From the NCBI RefSeq assembly GCF_003634585.1, contig NZ_RBLG01000003.1:310001-374000 (forward strand): a DNA stretch of 64,000 nt, written 5' to 3'. Source of the DNA: Gillisia mitskevichiae. Lineage in GTDB: Bacteria > Bacteroidota > Bacteroidia > Flavobacteriales > Flavobacteriaceae. Numbering within the stretch: position 1 is the stretch's first letter; each line of letters opens with the position of its first letter. Made by a program: the position numbers and the translations under genes. The notes beneath the pieces are model-generated. The model was not told where the DNA came from and did no database searches. It worked only from the letters and a program-made list of their open reading frames with translations. Below are positions 1 to 8,827 of this stretch, piece after piece.

Positions 1-52
1 TTTCTACCCTAGACCTAGAACTTTTACTGTTGGTGTAAATCTGAACTTCTAA
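1..52 (+). CDS. C-terminal end of a SusC-type TonB-dependent receptor (partial)
   Basis: The first 16 codons read in frame from base 2 and end at a TAA at 50-52. The peptide ends TFTVGVNLNF, an amphipathic last strand with a terminal Phe, as in outer-membrane beta-barrels. A SusD gene starts 10 bases downstream, and SusC normally lies directly upstream of SusD, so this is probably the SusC importer of the starch locus. The rest is outside the window. The SusC identity rests on context plus the C-terminal strand. Confidence 0.8.
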   Translation, partial: FYPRPRTFTVGVNLNF

Positions 53-62
53 TAATAGAAAT

Positions 63-1688
63 ATGAAAATGAATTATATAAAAAAATTAATATTAGTCGT
101 TCCGACACTTTTAATAGTGTCGTGCCATGCCGACTTAGATCAAGCCCCTATAGATCCAGATAGTTTTACTGAAGCTGATGTGTTTGTGAATGCAGATGAA
201 GCTAAAGGAGCTCTAGCTAAACTATACGCTAGTTTAGCACTTACAGGACAAGAAGGTCCTGCTGGCCAACCAGATATTTCTGGAATAGATGAGGGTACAT
301 CCCAGTATTCAAGAATGTTATTTAGTTTAAACGAACTTACTACAGATAATGCTGTTGTAGGTTGGGGTGATCCAGGGCTTCCAAACCTTCACGCAATGAG
401 TTGGGGCGCAAATAATGATTTTACTACAGCAATGTACTATCGTCTTGCTCAAGAAGTTTCTTTTTGTAACTCCTTTATCTCGAATGCAGAATCATTAAAT
501 GATAATGATGAAGTTAAAGCTTACATCGCTGAAGCTAGATTTTTAAGAGCTTTTGCTTATTATAACTTAGTAGACTTATACGCGAATGTGCCTTTAGTAG
601 ATAAAGTATCTACAGATCTACCAGAGCAATCTACCCGTAAAGAAGTTTTTAACTATGTAGAGTCTGAGCTTCTTGAAATTCAAGATCTATTAAAAGAAAG
701 TGGCTCGAATGAATACGGGCGTGTAGATAAAGTAGCTGCATGGGCACTTTTATCTAAACTATATCTTAACGCAGAAGTTTATATTGGAGAGCAACGTAAT
801 ACAGAAGCTGTTACCTTCGCGTCTAAAGCAATTAATTCCAGTTATGCTATAAATACAACAGATGCAAATGGAAATGGTTCTGCATATGATGAGTTGTTCC
901 TTGCAGATAATAATTCGAACGGAGCTCAAAAAGAATTCATTTTTGCTTTAAATTTTGACGGAAATCAATCTAGAACCTACGGTGGTACTACATTCCTTAT
1001 TCATGCATCTATTGGGGGGTCTATGATACCTGCTAATTCTGGTGTAAATGGTGGCTGGGAAGGTCTAAGAACTACGGAAGCTTTGGTTAATAAATTTGAC
1101 TATTCTGTAACTTCTAAAGACGATGATGGAAACCCAATCACTTGGTCCGATGCGAGAGCTATGTTCCATACAGATGGGCAAAGTTTAGAGATCAATAAAA
1201 TTGCTAACACTTTTACAGATGGTTACGCAGTAAAAAAATTCTCCAATTTAAAGTCTGATGGAGAACAAGGTGTGGATGCAAGTGGAGAGTTCGTAGACAC
1301 TGACCTTCCGTTAATACGTTTAGGTGAAATTTATCTTACTTATGCAGAAGCTGTATTAAGAGGTGGTTCTGGTGGAGATCTACAAACTGCTGTAGGTTAT
1401 ATTAATGAACTAAGAGAAAGAGCGTTTGGAGATAATACTGGAAATATTAACAGCGGCGATCTTACATTAGATTTTATTATAGATGAACGAGCAAGAGAAC
1501 TATACTGGGAAGGTCAAAGAAGAACAGATCTAATTCGTTTTAACGATTTTACAACTGGTAATTACCTGTGGCCTTTTAAAGGTGGTTCTAAATCTGGAAC
1601 TGCAGTAGAATCATTTAGACAATTGTTCCCACTACCAAGCAACATAATTTTAATTAATACTAATCTTCAGCAAAATCCTGGCTACTAA
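63..1688 (+). CDS. SusD/RagB-family surface glycan-binding lipoprotein
   Basis: 541 residues, typical SusD length. An N-terminal signal ends in a lipobox (VSC, Cys21), so the protein should be lipid-anchored at the outer membrane. The middle has the helical TPR-like segments of the family (for example AEARFLRAFAYYNLVDLY). The C-terminal half has the characteristic RLGEIYLTYAEA and ERARELYWEGQRRTDLIRF stretches. SusD forms a lid on SusC and binds the oligosaccharide before import. It lies between the SusC tail and a SusE-like protein, with a GH13 amylase next, so the substrate is probably starch or maltodextrin. ATG at 63 and ATG at 69 are both possible starts. Confidence 0.95.
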   Translation: MKMNYIKKLILVVPTLLIVSCHADLDQAPIDPDSFTEADVFVNADEAKGALAKLYASLALTGQEGPAGQPDISGIDEGTSQYSRMLFSLNELTTDNAVVGWGDPGLPNLHAMSWGANNDFTTAMYYRLAQEVSFCNSFISNAESLNDNDEVKAYIAEARFLRAFAYYNLVDLYANVPLVDKVSTDLPEQSTRKEVFNYVESELLEIQDLLKESGSNEYGRVDKVAAWALLSKLYLNAEVYIGEQRNTEAVTFASKAINSSYAINTTDANGNGSAYDELFLADNNSNGAQKEFIFALNFDGNQSRTYGGTTFLIHASIGGSMIPANSGVNGGWEGLRTTEALVNKFDYSVTSKDDDGNPITWSDARAMFHTDGQSLEINKIANTFTDGYAVKKFSNLKSDGEQGVDASGEFVDTDLPLIRLGEIYLTYAEAVLRGGSGGDLQTAVGYINELRERAFGDNTGNINSGDLTLDFIIDERARELYWEGQRRTDLIRFNDFTTGNYLWPFKGGSKSGTAVESFRQLFPLPSNIILINTNLQQNPGY

Positions 1689-1704
1689 TAAAATAACATA
1701 TACA

Positions 1705-2859
1705 ATGAAAAAAATAACAAACATATTCATAGCGTTTATCGCAATCCTTAGCTTAAATGCTTGTTCAGAAGATGACGATTTTACCTTCACTGCTAAACCA
1801 GATACAGAAGGTATTTCGTTCACAAATTCAACCTCAGAGGTATATACACTTAGAGCATCGAATGCAGATAATTTAGCTGAAAGATTTGTATGGAATGAAG
1901 TTGATTTTGATGTTCAAACACCTGTAAATTACGAGCTTCAAGGTTCTGCTACAGAATCTTTTGAAAGTTATTCAGTTTTAGGAGATGTAACTGTTACAAA
2001 TCTATCTGTAACTGTCGCTTCTATGCTAGAACTTGCTGCAGAGGCAGGTTTAGATAATGATCCAGATACAGATCTTCCAAATACCGGTAACCTATTTTTC
2101 AAAGTTAGAGCTTATGTTGGAGGTGATGCAGGTAATGTAGTAGATCAAACTTCAGAGGTTTTATCTCTTACTGTATTATTACCAGAAGGAGAAGTAGAAG
2201 GTCCTGTTTACAAACAATTTTACTTAGTAGGAGATGCTACTTCTGCAGGTTGGAATCCAGATAACAATAACATTCCTTTATTTAGAGATTCAGCAAATGA
2301 AAATATCTACCACTATACTGGAAGATTTGCTGGAGGTGATGGAATTGAAGGATTTAAATTACTTGAAACATTAGGAGATTGGGATTCACAATGGGGTGTA
2401 GATGGAGATGCATTTACAAGTAAAGCTATTTTAGGTGGAGATCCTTCTGCCTTCGCTGTAGCTGCAGATCAATATTACAAGTTAATGGTGAACAGAGAAG
2501 AATTTACTTATTCTTTTGAAGTTTTTGATGCTAGCGCAGCAGCTACTTATGATGTGGTAGGGCTTGTTGGAGCAGGAACATCTGTTGGATGGCCTGGCGA
2601 TGATAACCCAACTCCAGATATTAAAATGACTAAATCTGATTTTGATGAACATATTTGGAAAGCAACTGATGTTGTTCTTACAAATGGACCAGTAAAGTTT
2701 AGAGCTAATTTAGACTGGACTGTAAACTGGGGTGGTGGAGAAAATTTCCCTAGTGGTATAGCAAATGGTGACGATATTATAGCTACAGCTGGAACATATA
2801 CTGTATGGTTCAATGATATTAGTGGTCGTTATATATTTATTCCAGTAGTGACTGAATAA
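1705..2859 (+). CDS. SusE/SusF-like starch-binding outer-membrane lipoprotein
   Basis: 384 residues. The signal peptide ends in LNAC (Cys20), followed at once by acidic residues (SEDDD), which fits the surface-export signal of Bacteroidota lipoproteins. Residues about 25-155 resemble the SusE N-terminal Ig-like domain. Two related modules follow: about 170-270 (starting KQFYLVGDATSAGW) and about 280-384 (starting TYDVVGLVGAGTSVGW). Both have the aromatic-rich pattern of SusE/SusF starch-binding CBM domains. It starts 16 bases after the SusD stop, so it is in the same operon. It probably holds alpha-glucan at the cell surface for the amylase and SusCD. Confidence 0.88.
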   Translation: MKKITNIFIAFIAILSLNACSEDDDFTFTAKPDTEGISFTNSTSEVYTLRASNADNLAERFVWNEVDFDVQTPVNYELQGSATESFESYSVLGDVTVTNLSVTVASMLELAAEAGLDNDPDTDLPNTGNLFFKVRAYVGGDAGNVVDQTSEVLSLTVLLPEGEVEGPVYKQFYLVGDATSAGWNPDNNNIPLFRDSANENIYHYTGRFAGGDGIEGFKLLETLGDWDSQWGVDGDAFTSKAILGGDPSAFAVAADQYYKLMVNREEFTYSFEVFDASAAATYDVVGLVGAGTSVGWPGDDNPTPDIKMTKSDFDEHIWKATDVVLTNGPVKFRANLDWTVNWGGGENFPSGIANGDDIIATAGTYTVWFNDISGRYIFIPVVTE

Positions 2860-2880
2860 TTTTCAGAATTCAATTTATTC

Positions 2881-2964
2881 TAAAGCTGTCTAAAGATAAA
2901 AGGCTTAACCTATTTCTAAATTTTAGAAGTTAAGTTAAATCTATATTATCCTTAGGCAGCTTTA
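2881..2964 (+). repeat. 84-nt long intergenic hairpin between SusE and the amylase
   Basis: Bases 2881-2899 and 2946-2964 form a 19-bp inverted repeat with two differences, one of which is a G-U pair in RNA. Nested inside are CTTAAC (2904-2909) with GTTAAG (2929-2934), and TTCTAAA (2914-2920) with TTTAGAA (2922-2928). The whole space can therefore fold into one long interrupted stem. There is no clear T-run after it. It may act as an intercistronic processing or stability element, or as a partial attenuator. The role is inferred; the pairing is read directly. Confidence 0.7.
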
Positions 2965-2983
2965 TTCATTTAAAAAAATACAA

Positions 2984-4429
2984 ATGATTAAAAAAATAAT
3001 TTTTGGAGCGGCAGTATCTTTAATGATATTTGGGACCTCTTGTTCTTCCGATAGTGATCCAGTAGATTCTACAGATGATGTAGTTGGGGGTGGAGAAACT
3101 CCTACTCCGGATATTCCTAAGGCTTTGGATCTCTCTAAATTTGATAACGGATCTGGGGTAATGATGCAAACTTTTTATTGGGATGTAGAGCCAAGACATG
3201 AATGGTGGAAGATCCTTAACGATAAAGTTGCTGGATGGGCAGATGCCGGTGTAGATAGAATCTGGCTTCCGGTAGTATCTAAGGGACAATCTGGAGGATA
3301 TTCTATGGGTTACGATCCTTCAGATTATTTCGACTTTGGTGAATATTTTCAACAAGGAACCATTCCTACCAGATTTGGAACACGTGCCGAATTAGAAACT
3401 TTAATCGCTAGCGCTCACAGTGTAGATCTAGAGGTTATTGCAGATATAGTACTTAATCACAACTCTGGTGGTGGCGAAGAATTTAACCACTTCAGAAATA
3501 AGAACACCTATACCCTATTCGATGAAACGCATGGAAATGCATCTGGAATGTTTAATAGGAGTTATAAAGATTACCATCCTAACGATATTCATGAAAGAGA
3601 TTCAGGAGATCTATTCTATTCAGAGCAAGATGTGTGTCATGATCAAGAACGCGTTCAGGAGTGGTTCTGGAAAAAGGATAATTCAGTTGCCAAGTATTAC
3701 AAAAATGTAATGGGCTTTGATGGTTGGAGATTCGATTATGTAAAAGGTTTTGAACCATGGGTAGTTAAAGCTTGGGTAGACGAAGTTGGCGGTTTTGCAG
3801 TTGGTGAAAATTACGACGGAAATAGTTATGTATTAGAAAGATGGGTAGAAGCATCTGGTGCATCGGCATTCGATTTTGCTTGTTTTTATAAGATGGAAGA
3901 AGCATTTGACAGGAACAATGACCTTACTTATTTAGGGAAAGATATGTTACGTAAAACCTATCCAGATAAGGCGGTAACTTTTGTAGCCAATCATGATACA
4001 GAAAAAGATGATAATAAAGATAACCGTATAGACGAGTCTAATAAAATGAAGGCTTATGCTTATATTTTAACTCACGATGGCTATCCAACTATTTTCTATT
4101 CAGATTATGAAAATGCTGATTTTCAAGAGGAAATCAAAAACATGATCCTATTGCATAATACTTTAGCAGTTGGTGATGTGGAAGTGCTTTATAATGACAA
4201 TGATGAATATATAATGAAACGAGCCGGAAATACAACTAATCCAGGTTTGATCTTATATATAAACACAAGTGGCAATAATAAACGAAGAGAAGTAGTAACT
4301 AATTGGACTTCCAAGAAGTTAATGGATTATGGAAATAACTCCTCTTATTCTCCTTCTACTGGTGCAGATGGCGTGGTAAGCATTGAAGCTCCCGCAAATT
4401 CTTATAGCATCTACTCTATCATGGAGTAA
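2984..4429 (+). CDS. GH13 alpha-amylase lipoprotein
   Basis: 481 residues. The signal peptide ends in GTSC (Cys20) followed by Ser/Asp residues, which suggests a surface lipoprotein. All four conserved GH13 regions are visible: DIVLNH, GWRFDYVKGF with nucleophile Asp251, GENYDG with acid/base Glu275, and ANHDT with Asp338. The enzyme should cleave internal alpha-1,4 links of starch. The segments VMMQTFYWDV, SKGQSGGYSMGYDP and the TRFGTRAEL stretch resemble the archaeal-type GH13 subfamily 7 more than classical bacterial amylases; this subfamily call is from memory. It is the last gene of the starch operon and is followed by a terminator. Confidence 0.93.
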   Translation: MIKKIIFGAAVSLMIFGTSCSSDSDPVDSTDDVVGGGETPTPDIPKALDLSKFDNGSGVMMQTFYWDVEPRHEWWKILNDKVAGWADAGVDRIWLPVVSKGQSGGYSMGYDPSDYFDFGEYFQQGTIPTRFGTRAELETLIASAHSVDLEVIADIVLNHNSGGGEEFNHFRNKNTYTLFDETHGNASGMFNRSYKDYHPNDIHERDSGDLFYSEQDVCHDQERVQEWFWKKDNSVAKYYKNVMGFDGWRFDYVKGFEPWVVKAWVDEVGGFAVGENYDGNSYVLERWVEASGASAFDFACFYKMEEAFDRNNDLTYLGKDMLRKTYPDKAVTFVANHDTEKDDNKDNRIDESNKMKAYAYILTHDGYPTIFYSDYENADFQEEIKNMILLHNTLAVGDVEVLYNDNDEYIMKRAGNTTNPGLILYINTSGNNKRREVVTNWTSKKLMDYGNNSSYSPSTGADGVVSIEAPANSYSIYSIME

Positions 4430-4451
4430 TTTATATACAAACTTAGATATT

Positions 4452-4481
4452 AAAAAGGCTGCTTTTATAGGCAGCCTTTTT
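4452..4481. terminator. Bidirectional rho-independent terminator
   Basis: An 11-bp stem (AAAAAGGCTGC paired with GCAGCCTTTTT) with an 8-base loop sits between the convergent amylase and galM genes. A-rich and T-rich flanks let it end transcription in both directions. Confidence 0.9.
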
Positions 4482-4498
4482 CTATTTATATATAAATC

Positions 4499-5488
4499 CT
4501 ATCGCTTTATTGTAAATTGAAATGAACTTCTGTTGGAATACTTTTCTTTGGGATCTAAAATCGAGTTTGGAAAATTATCATGATTTGGTGCATCTGGAAA
4601 GTTTTGGAGTTCAATGCAAATCGCTGCCGACTGCGAAGCTATTTCAGTCTGATATTCCCATAGATCCGGTAAATCTACAGGTATATAGACAACTGCAGCG
4701 GGTTGATTGGTTTTCACACTTAATTCTATTCCGGTTTCCTCTGAGAATAATTTTACTTTAACCTGCTCTTTAGCTGAATTAAAAACAAATGTATCATCCA
4801 ACAAGATATCTCCTATTATTTTTGGTGTTTGAAAACTCTTAACATCATTTGTAAAGGATCGATATTTCCCAGAAGGTCTTAATTTTTCATCCACTTCTAG
4901 TAGATATTTAGAAGCTATATATAATTCATGATCTCTCACATCTCCTCTACCACTAAGATTAAAATAAGCGTGATTTGTAAGATTTACAGGAGTTCGTTTA
5001 TCCGTTTCTGCTTGATATTCAATTACCAGTTCATTTTCTTCCGTAAGTGTGTAAATAACCTGAACTTTTAGATTACCAGGATAACCCTCTTCCCCATCTT
5101 CAGAAAAAGTGCTCAGTTTTATTGAAGGGTTTTCTCCTTCTGTAATTTTATCTACCTCCCATATTTTATGCTGAAGACCTCTAAATCCACCATGTAAATG
5201 AACTCCGTTTTTTTGAAACAGTTTAAAAGCTTTACCACCAAGCATAAATTCTCCTTCAGAAATTCTTCCTGCATACCTCCCTATGGAAGCTCCAAAACAT
5301 TTATTTTCTTTTATGTAGTTTTCAGAAGCATAGACTTCCTTGTGCCTTGGACCAACAAGGATATTTACAATTTTGTCATTCTTATCTAATAAATAAAAAC
5401 TAAACAAACTTGCACCGAGATTCAAAATACTCAGTTCGGTACCTTTAGAATTTTTAAGAGTATGGACTTCAAGGCTATCGTGATTCAT
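4499..5488 (-). CDS. galM: Aldose 1-epimerase (galactose mutarotase)
   Basis: 329 residues, normal length for the family. It interconverts alpha and beta anomers of glucose or galactose in the cytoplasm; no signal peptide is seen. Family catalytic positions are present: His99 in HLHGGFRG, His173 in NHAYFNLSG, and base Glu293 in CIELQNFPDAPN, matching E. coli GalM His104, His175 and Glu309. It is convergent with the starch operon, so it is not co-transcribed, but it fits functionally as a supplier of the anomer needed after maltodextrin breakdown. Confidence 0.93.
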   Translation of the reverse strand: MNHDSLEVHTLKNSKGTELSILNLGASLFSFYLLDKNDKIVNILVGPRHKEVYASENYIKENKCFGASIGRYAGRISEGEFMLGGKAFKLFQKNGVHLHGGFRGLQHKIWEVDKITEGENPSIKLSTFSEDGEEGYPGNLKVQVIYTLTEENELVIEYQAETDKRTPVNLTNHAYFNLSGRGDVRDHELYIASKYLLEVDEKLRPSGKYRSFTNDVKSFQTPKIIGDILLDDTFVFNSAKEQVKVKLFSEETGIELSVKTNQPAAVVYIPVDLPDLWEYQTEIASQSAAICIELQNFPDAPNHDNFPNSILDPKEKYSNRSSFQFTIKR

Positions 5489-6015
5489 AAAATTACTTCT
5501 GATATTTATTTTCTACTAGATTCTAATCAATTTCAAAGTAAAAGAATTTAAATATTTTTTTTGCCTATATAGCTTTAAAATAAAAATAATAGCATTCATA
5601 GACCTTTAAAAATATTTTACAGGATGACTTTTTTTTAGCGCAGTAAATTATGAAGCCTCATTACAAAAGATCTGTCATCGGATTTACATTAGTATATAAA
5701 TTCTATTTTAATATTTATTAGAGAGATGCTTAGAGAAGTAATGTTTGAAGATTCTTAATCACTTTGAACCTTGAAATTTTACTATATCTAAATTACCTCA
5801 ACAAATGCCTTTTAAAAGCTTGAATATCAATTTATAATAAATATAAATTATTGTTAAGGACTTAAAATTCCTTCAAATTTGATAATTAATCATTATAATT
5901 CTTACAATTAGATAAATAGCGAATAATTATAGATAATTTTAATTATAATACATTTTTTTAACTAATTAATAAATATAATTATCCGTTAATAATAAGGAGT
6001 GTTATTAATTATTAA

Positions 6016-6027
6016 TTGCGTACGCAA
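6016..6027. promoter_or_regulatory. Perfect 12-bp palindrome, candidate operator
   Basis: TTGCGTACGCAA is exactly self-complementary and is GC-rich against an AT-rich background. It begins with the TTG that could serve as the -33 element and ends 7 bases before the -7 element. A bound protein would therefore block the promoter. The identity of the binder is unknown. Confidence 0.6.
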
Positions 6028-6042
6028 AAAAAAATACATTTG
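6016..6042 (+). promoter_or_regulatory. Bacteroidota-type promoter of the TonB receptor at 6092
   Basis: TACATTTG at 6035-6042 matches TAnnTTTG exactly. A TTG lies at 6016-6018 with a 16-base spacer, slightly shorter than usual. The expected transcript start near 6049 gives a leader of about 43 bases to the ATG at 6092. Confidence 0.6.
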
Positions 6043-6091
6043 CATTTCCTTAAGGTTTTGTTAATATTTGGCGCAACCAATTAATACAATT

Positions 6092-8722
6092 ATGAAAAAA
6101 ACAATCAAAAAATTAAATTTCTTGTTATTAATTTTCTGTATCCCAATAGCATCCTGGGCACAGACTTCAGTTACAGGAAAAATAATTGACGAAAAAGGTG
6201 AAGGTGTACCATTTGCTACCGTAATGGAAGAAGGAACCACCAATGGAACTACAACAGATGAGGTTGGAAATTTCGAATTCAATGTTTCTAAGCTCCCTAC
6301 TACAATAGTAGGTTCCTATATAGGTTTTAAAACTAAAAAACAGGAGATCACTGCAGCTACTAATATTGTAATGACTTTAGCTCAAGATAGTTTTGGTCTG
6401 GATGAAATAGTTGTAACAGGACAGGGAACAAAACCAAGAACGATCTTAGATTCTCCCGTACCAGTAGACAACTTTGGGGTTAAGGAATTAACTACAAGTG
6501 GGAAACCAACATTAGATAAGATGCTAATGTTCAAGGTTCCATCTTTTAATTCTTCCAATCAAGCGATCTCGGATGCTACTGCTCATTACGATCCAGCAGA
6601 TCTTCGTGGATTAGGACCAAGTAGAACTTTGGTACTGGTAAACGGAAAACGTAAAAATCAGAGTGCACAGGTTTACTTGAATAGAACTCCAGGAAAAGGA
6701 GAAGTTGGAGTAGATTTAAAAAGTATCCCTACTGCTGCAATAGAGCGTGTAGAAGTATTAAGAGATGGTGCATCTGCACAATATGGATCTGATGCTATTG
6801 GTGGGGTAATTAACATGATCTTAAAAAAGAATGTTGAATATACTACTGTAACAGCAACTACAGGAATCACTTCTGAAGGAGATGGTTTTACTTTTGGTTC
6901 AGATCTAAACACAGCATTTAATTTTGGAGATGGTGGATATGTAAACCTTACTTTAGGATATTACAAGCAAAACACTACCAACAGAGCGGGAACTCCTGGA
7001 ACTAATGATCCTGGAGCAGAAAGACCTCAAGAAATTCAATGGCAAATAGACAATCCAGATTTAGGAATGCACGTTGGTCAACCAGCTATGGAGAAAACAG
7101 ACATATTTGTTAATATGTCCCATCCTCTTGGAGAAAAAGGAGAATTTTACACTTTTCATGGTTATACCACTAGAACAGGTCAAAGTTTCGCATATTACAG
7201 AGCCCCATACTGGAGAAGAGATGTTGCAGATGCAGGATTTCTAACAAGTCCGGAAGACTTTGTAGGTTATCAACCAACATTTGAGGCAAAAATTAATGAC
7301 CATATTAATGTTATGGGAGTTAAATATGATCTTGGAGAAAACTGGAATGCAGATGCTAGTGCTACTTATGGAGCCAACTCTGTATCTTATACTGTAAACA
7401 ATTCTGTAAACAGGGATTATTTGGCAGACAACGGAACCTCTCCAACAACTTTCCATCCAGGAGGCTACAGGCTTCAAAATATGATCGGAAATTTCAACGT
7501 GGGTGGATCTCTAGTTGAAAACGTGAATGTTGGAATGGGATTAGAATATAAGAAAGAATATTTCGATGCTTTTGAAGGAGATCCTTTTTCTTATTATAAA
7601 GGAGGATCAGATTCTTTTGCGGGGGTAAAACCTGCTGAAGCTGGAAGTTGGGACAGAAGCAATTTTGCTGCCTTTGCTCTTGTAGATTATGATGTTTCTG
7701 ATGCACTTTTATTAGGTGCTGCAGCCAGATATGAAGATTACTCAGATTTTGGAGATAACTTTTCATTTAAAGTGAATGGTAGATTTAAATTAGGAGAAAA
7801 AGGAGCTGTAAGAGCCTCTTATAGTACAGGTTTTAGAGCACCAACATTACATCAACGTTATTTAACAAATAGTCAATACATTATTATTGCTGGTATTAGC
7901 GAGCCTTTCTTACAAGGAACTTTGGCAAACGACAATCCTGCAGTACAAGCTTTAGGTGTAAAAAGTTTATTTGCTGAAACTTCCAGAAACTTATCTGCTG
8001 GTGTAACTTATAAATTCAGCAATAATTTCTACGGATCTATAGATTTTTATCAAATAGAAGTGGATGATCGTGTATTATTATCTTCTCAAATTGGATCTGA
8101 TGGTGATGATGAAACAAGAAATCCTGTAGAGCAAATTTTGGATGACAACAATGTAAGAGCTTTACAGTTTTTCGTGAATGCAGGAAACACAACAACTACC
8201 GGAGCAGATATTGTTTTAAATTATAAAAACTACAGTGGTGGATTCGGTGCTAGTTTTGCTGCCAATTTTAATAATACTGAAATTGACGCTATCACTACAC
8301 CTGCTGCATTAGCTGAAAACGGGTATAATATTTTTGCTCGTGAGGAAAAAGCATTGATAGAAGATGCAAGACCAAAATATAAATTGATCTTAGGACTTAA
8401 TAAGGAATTAAATAAATGGAACATTGCATTGAATAATACTGTTTTTGGATCTGTAACGATCAGACATCCTGAAGCGAGCCCTCAGGGGATCGATCAAGAA
8501 CTTCCAGCAAGATTGATCACAGATTTTGTTCTTACTTACAATTTCACAGATAAACTGAGTATAACTGGGGTTGCAAATAACCTCTTTGATGTATATCCAG
8601 AGCTAACAGATCCTAATACTTTCACTTCTGAAGCTGGAGCTAGATTCCCACATTCTTCTGAAGTACAACAACAAGGTTTATTAGGTGCTAATTTTAGAGT
8701 AGGTTTAAACTATCAATTTTAA
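6092..8722 (+). CDS. TonB-dependent receptor, iron-complex type
   Basis: 876 residues from ATG 6092. A longer in-frame TTG start at 6068 would only add residues before the signal peptide. The signal peptide ends near SWA-Q (about residue 23). A carboxypeptidase-D regulatory-like domain spans about 25-105, then a plug (about 115-215) with LRGLGPSRTLVLVNGKR and RVEVLRDGASAQYGSDAIGG, then a beta-barrel ending in LNYQF. It imports a large ligand across the outer membrane using TonB energy. No SusD follows, so a siderophore, cofactor or peptide is more likely than a glycan. It is a clear paralog of the receptor at 29885. Confidence 0.9.
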   Translation: MKKTIKKLNFLLLIFCIPIASWAQTSVTGKIIDEKGEGVPFATVMEEGTTNGTTTDEVGNFEFNVSKLPTTIVGSYIGFKTKKQEITAATNIVMTLAQDSFGLDEIVVTGQGTKPRTILDSPVPVDNFGVKELTTSGKPTLDKMLMFKVPSFNSSNQAISDATAHYDPADLRGLGPSRTLVLVNGKRKNQSAQVYLNRTPGKGEVGVDLKSIPTAAIERVEVLRDGASAQYGSDAIGGVINMILKKNVEYTTVTATTGITSEGDGFTFGSDLNTAFNFGDGGYVNLTLGYYKQNTTNRAGTPGTNDPGAERPQEIQWQIDNPDLGMHVGQPAMEKTDIFVNMSHPLGEKGEFYTFHGYTTRTGQSFAYYRAPYWRRDVADAGFLTSPEDFVGYQPTFEAKINDHINVMGVKYDLGENWNADASATYGANSVSYTVNNSVNRDYLADNGTSPTTFHPGGYRLQNMIGNFNVGGSLVENVNVGMGLEYKKEYFDAFEGDPFSYYKGGSDSFAGVKPAEAGSWDRSNFAAFALVDYDVSDALLLGAAARYEDYSDFGDNFSFKVNGRFKLGEKGAVRASYSTGFRAPTLHQRYLTNSQYIIIAGISEPFLQGTLANDNPAVQALGVKSLFAETSRNLSAGVTYKFSNNFYGSIDFYQIEVDDRVLLSSQIGSDGDDETRNPVEQILDDNNVRALQFFVNAGNTTTTGADIVLNYKNYSGGFGASFAANFNNTEIDAITTPAALAENGYNIFAREEKALIEDARPKYKLILGLNKELNKWNIALNNTVFGSVTIRHPEASPQGIDQELPARLITDFVLTYNFTDKLSITGVANNLFDVYPELTDPNTFTSEAGARFPHSSEVQQQGLLGANFRVGLNYQF

Positions 8723-8744
8723 TTTTTAATTTATATCATGTTAA

Positions 8745-8780
8745 AAGGGGCTGTTTAAATAAACAGCCCCTTCTTTTTTA
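8745..8780 (+). terminator. Rho-independent terminator after the TonB receptor
   Basis: A perfect 12-bp stem (AAGGGGCTGTTT with AAACAGCCCCTT) and a 4-base loop are followed by a T-rich tract. It separates the receptor from the antiporter at 8828. Confidence 0.92.
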
Positions 8781-8827
8781 CAATTTTTTATAATCGAAAA
8801 TCAGATCATTTAATTTTCCAATAAATT

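Larger units (their letters stand above)
5489..6091. other. 603-bp AT-rich divergent intergenic region
   Basis: No convincing ORF or RNA gene was found. The stretch is very AT-rich and separates galM from the receptor at 6092. The only clear signals are near its right end: a TACATTTG promoter element at 6035-6042 and a perfect 12-bp palindrome at 6016-6027. Confidence 0.6.
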
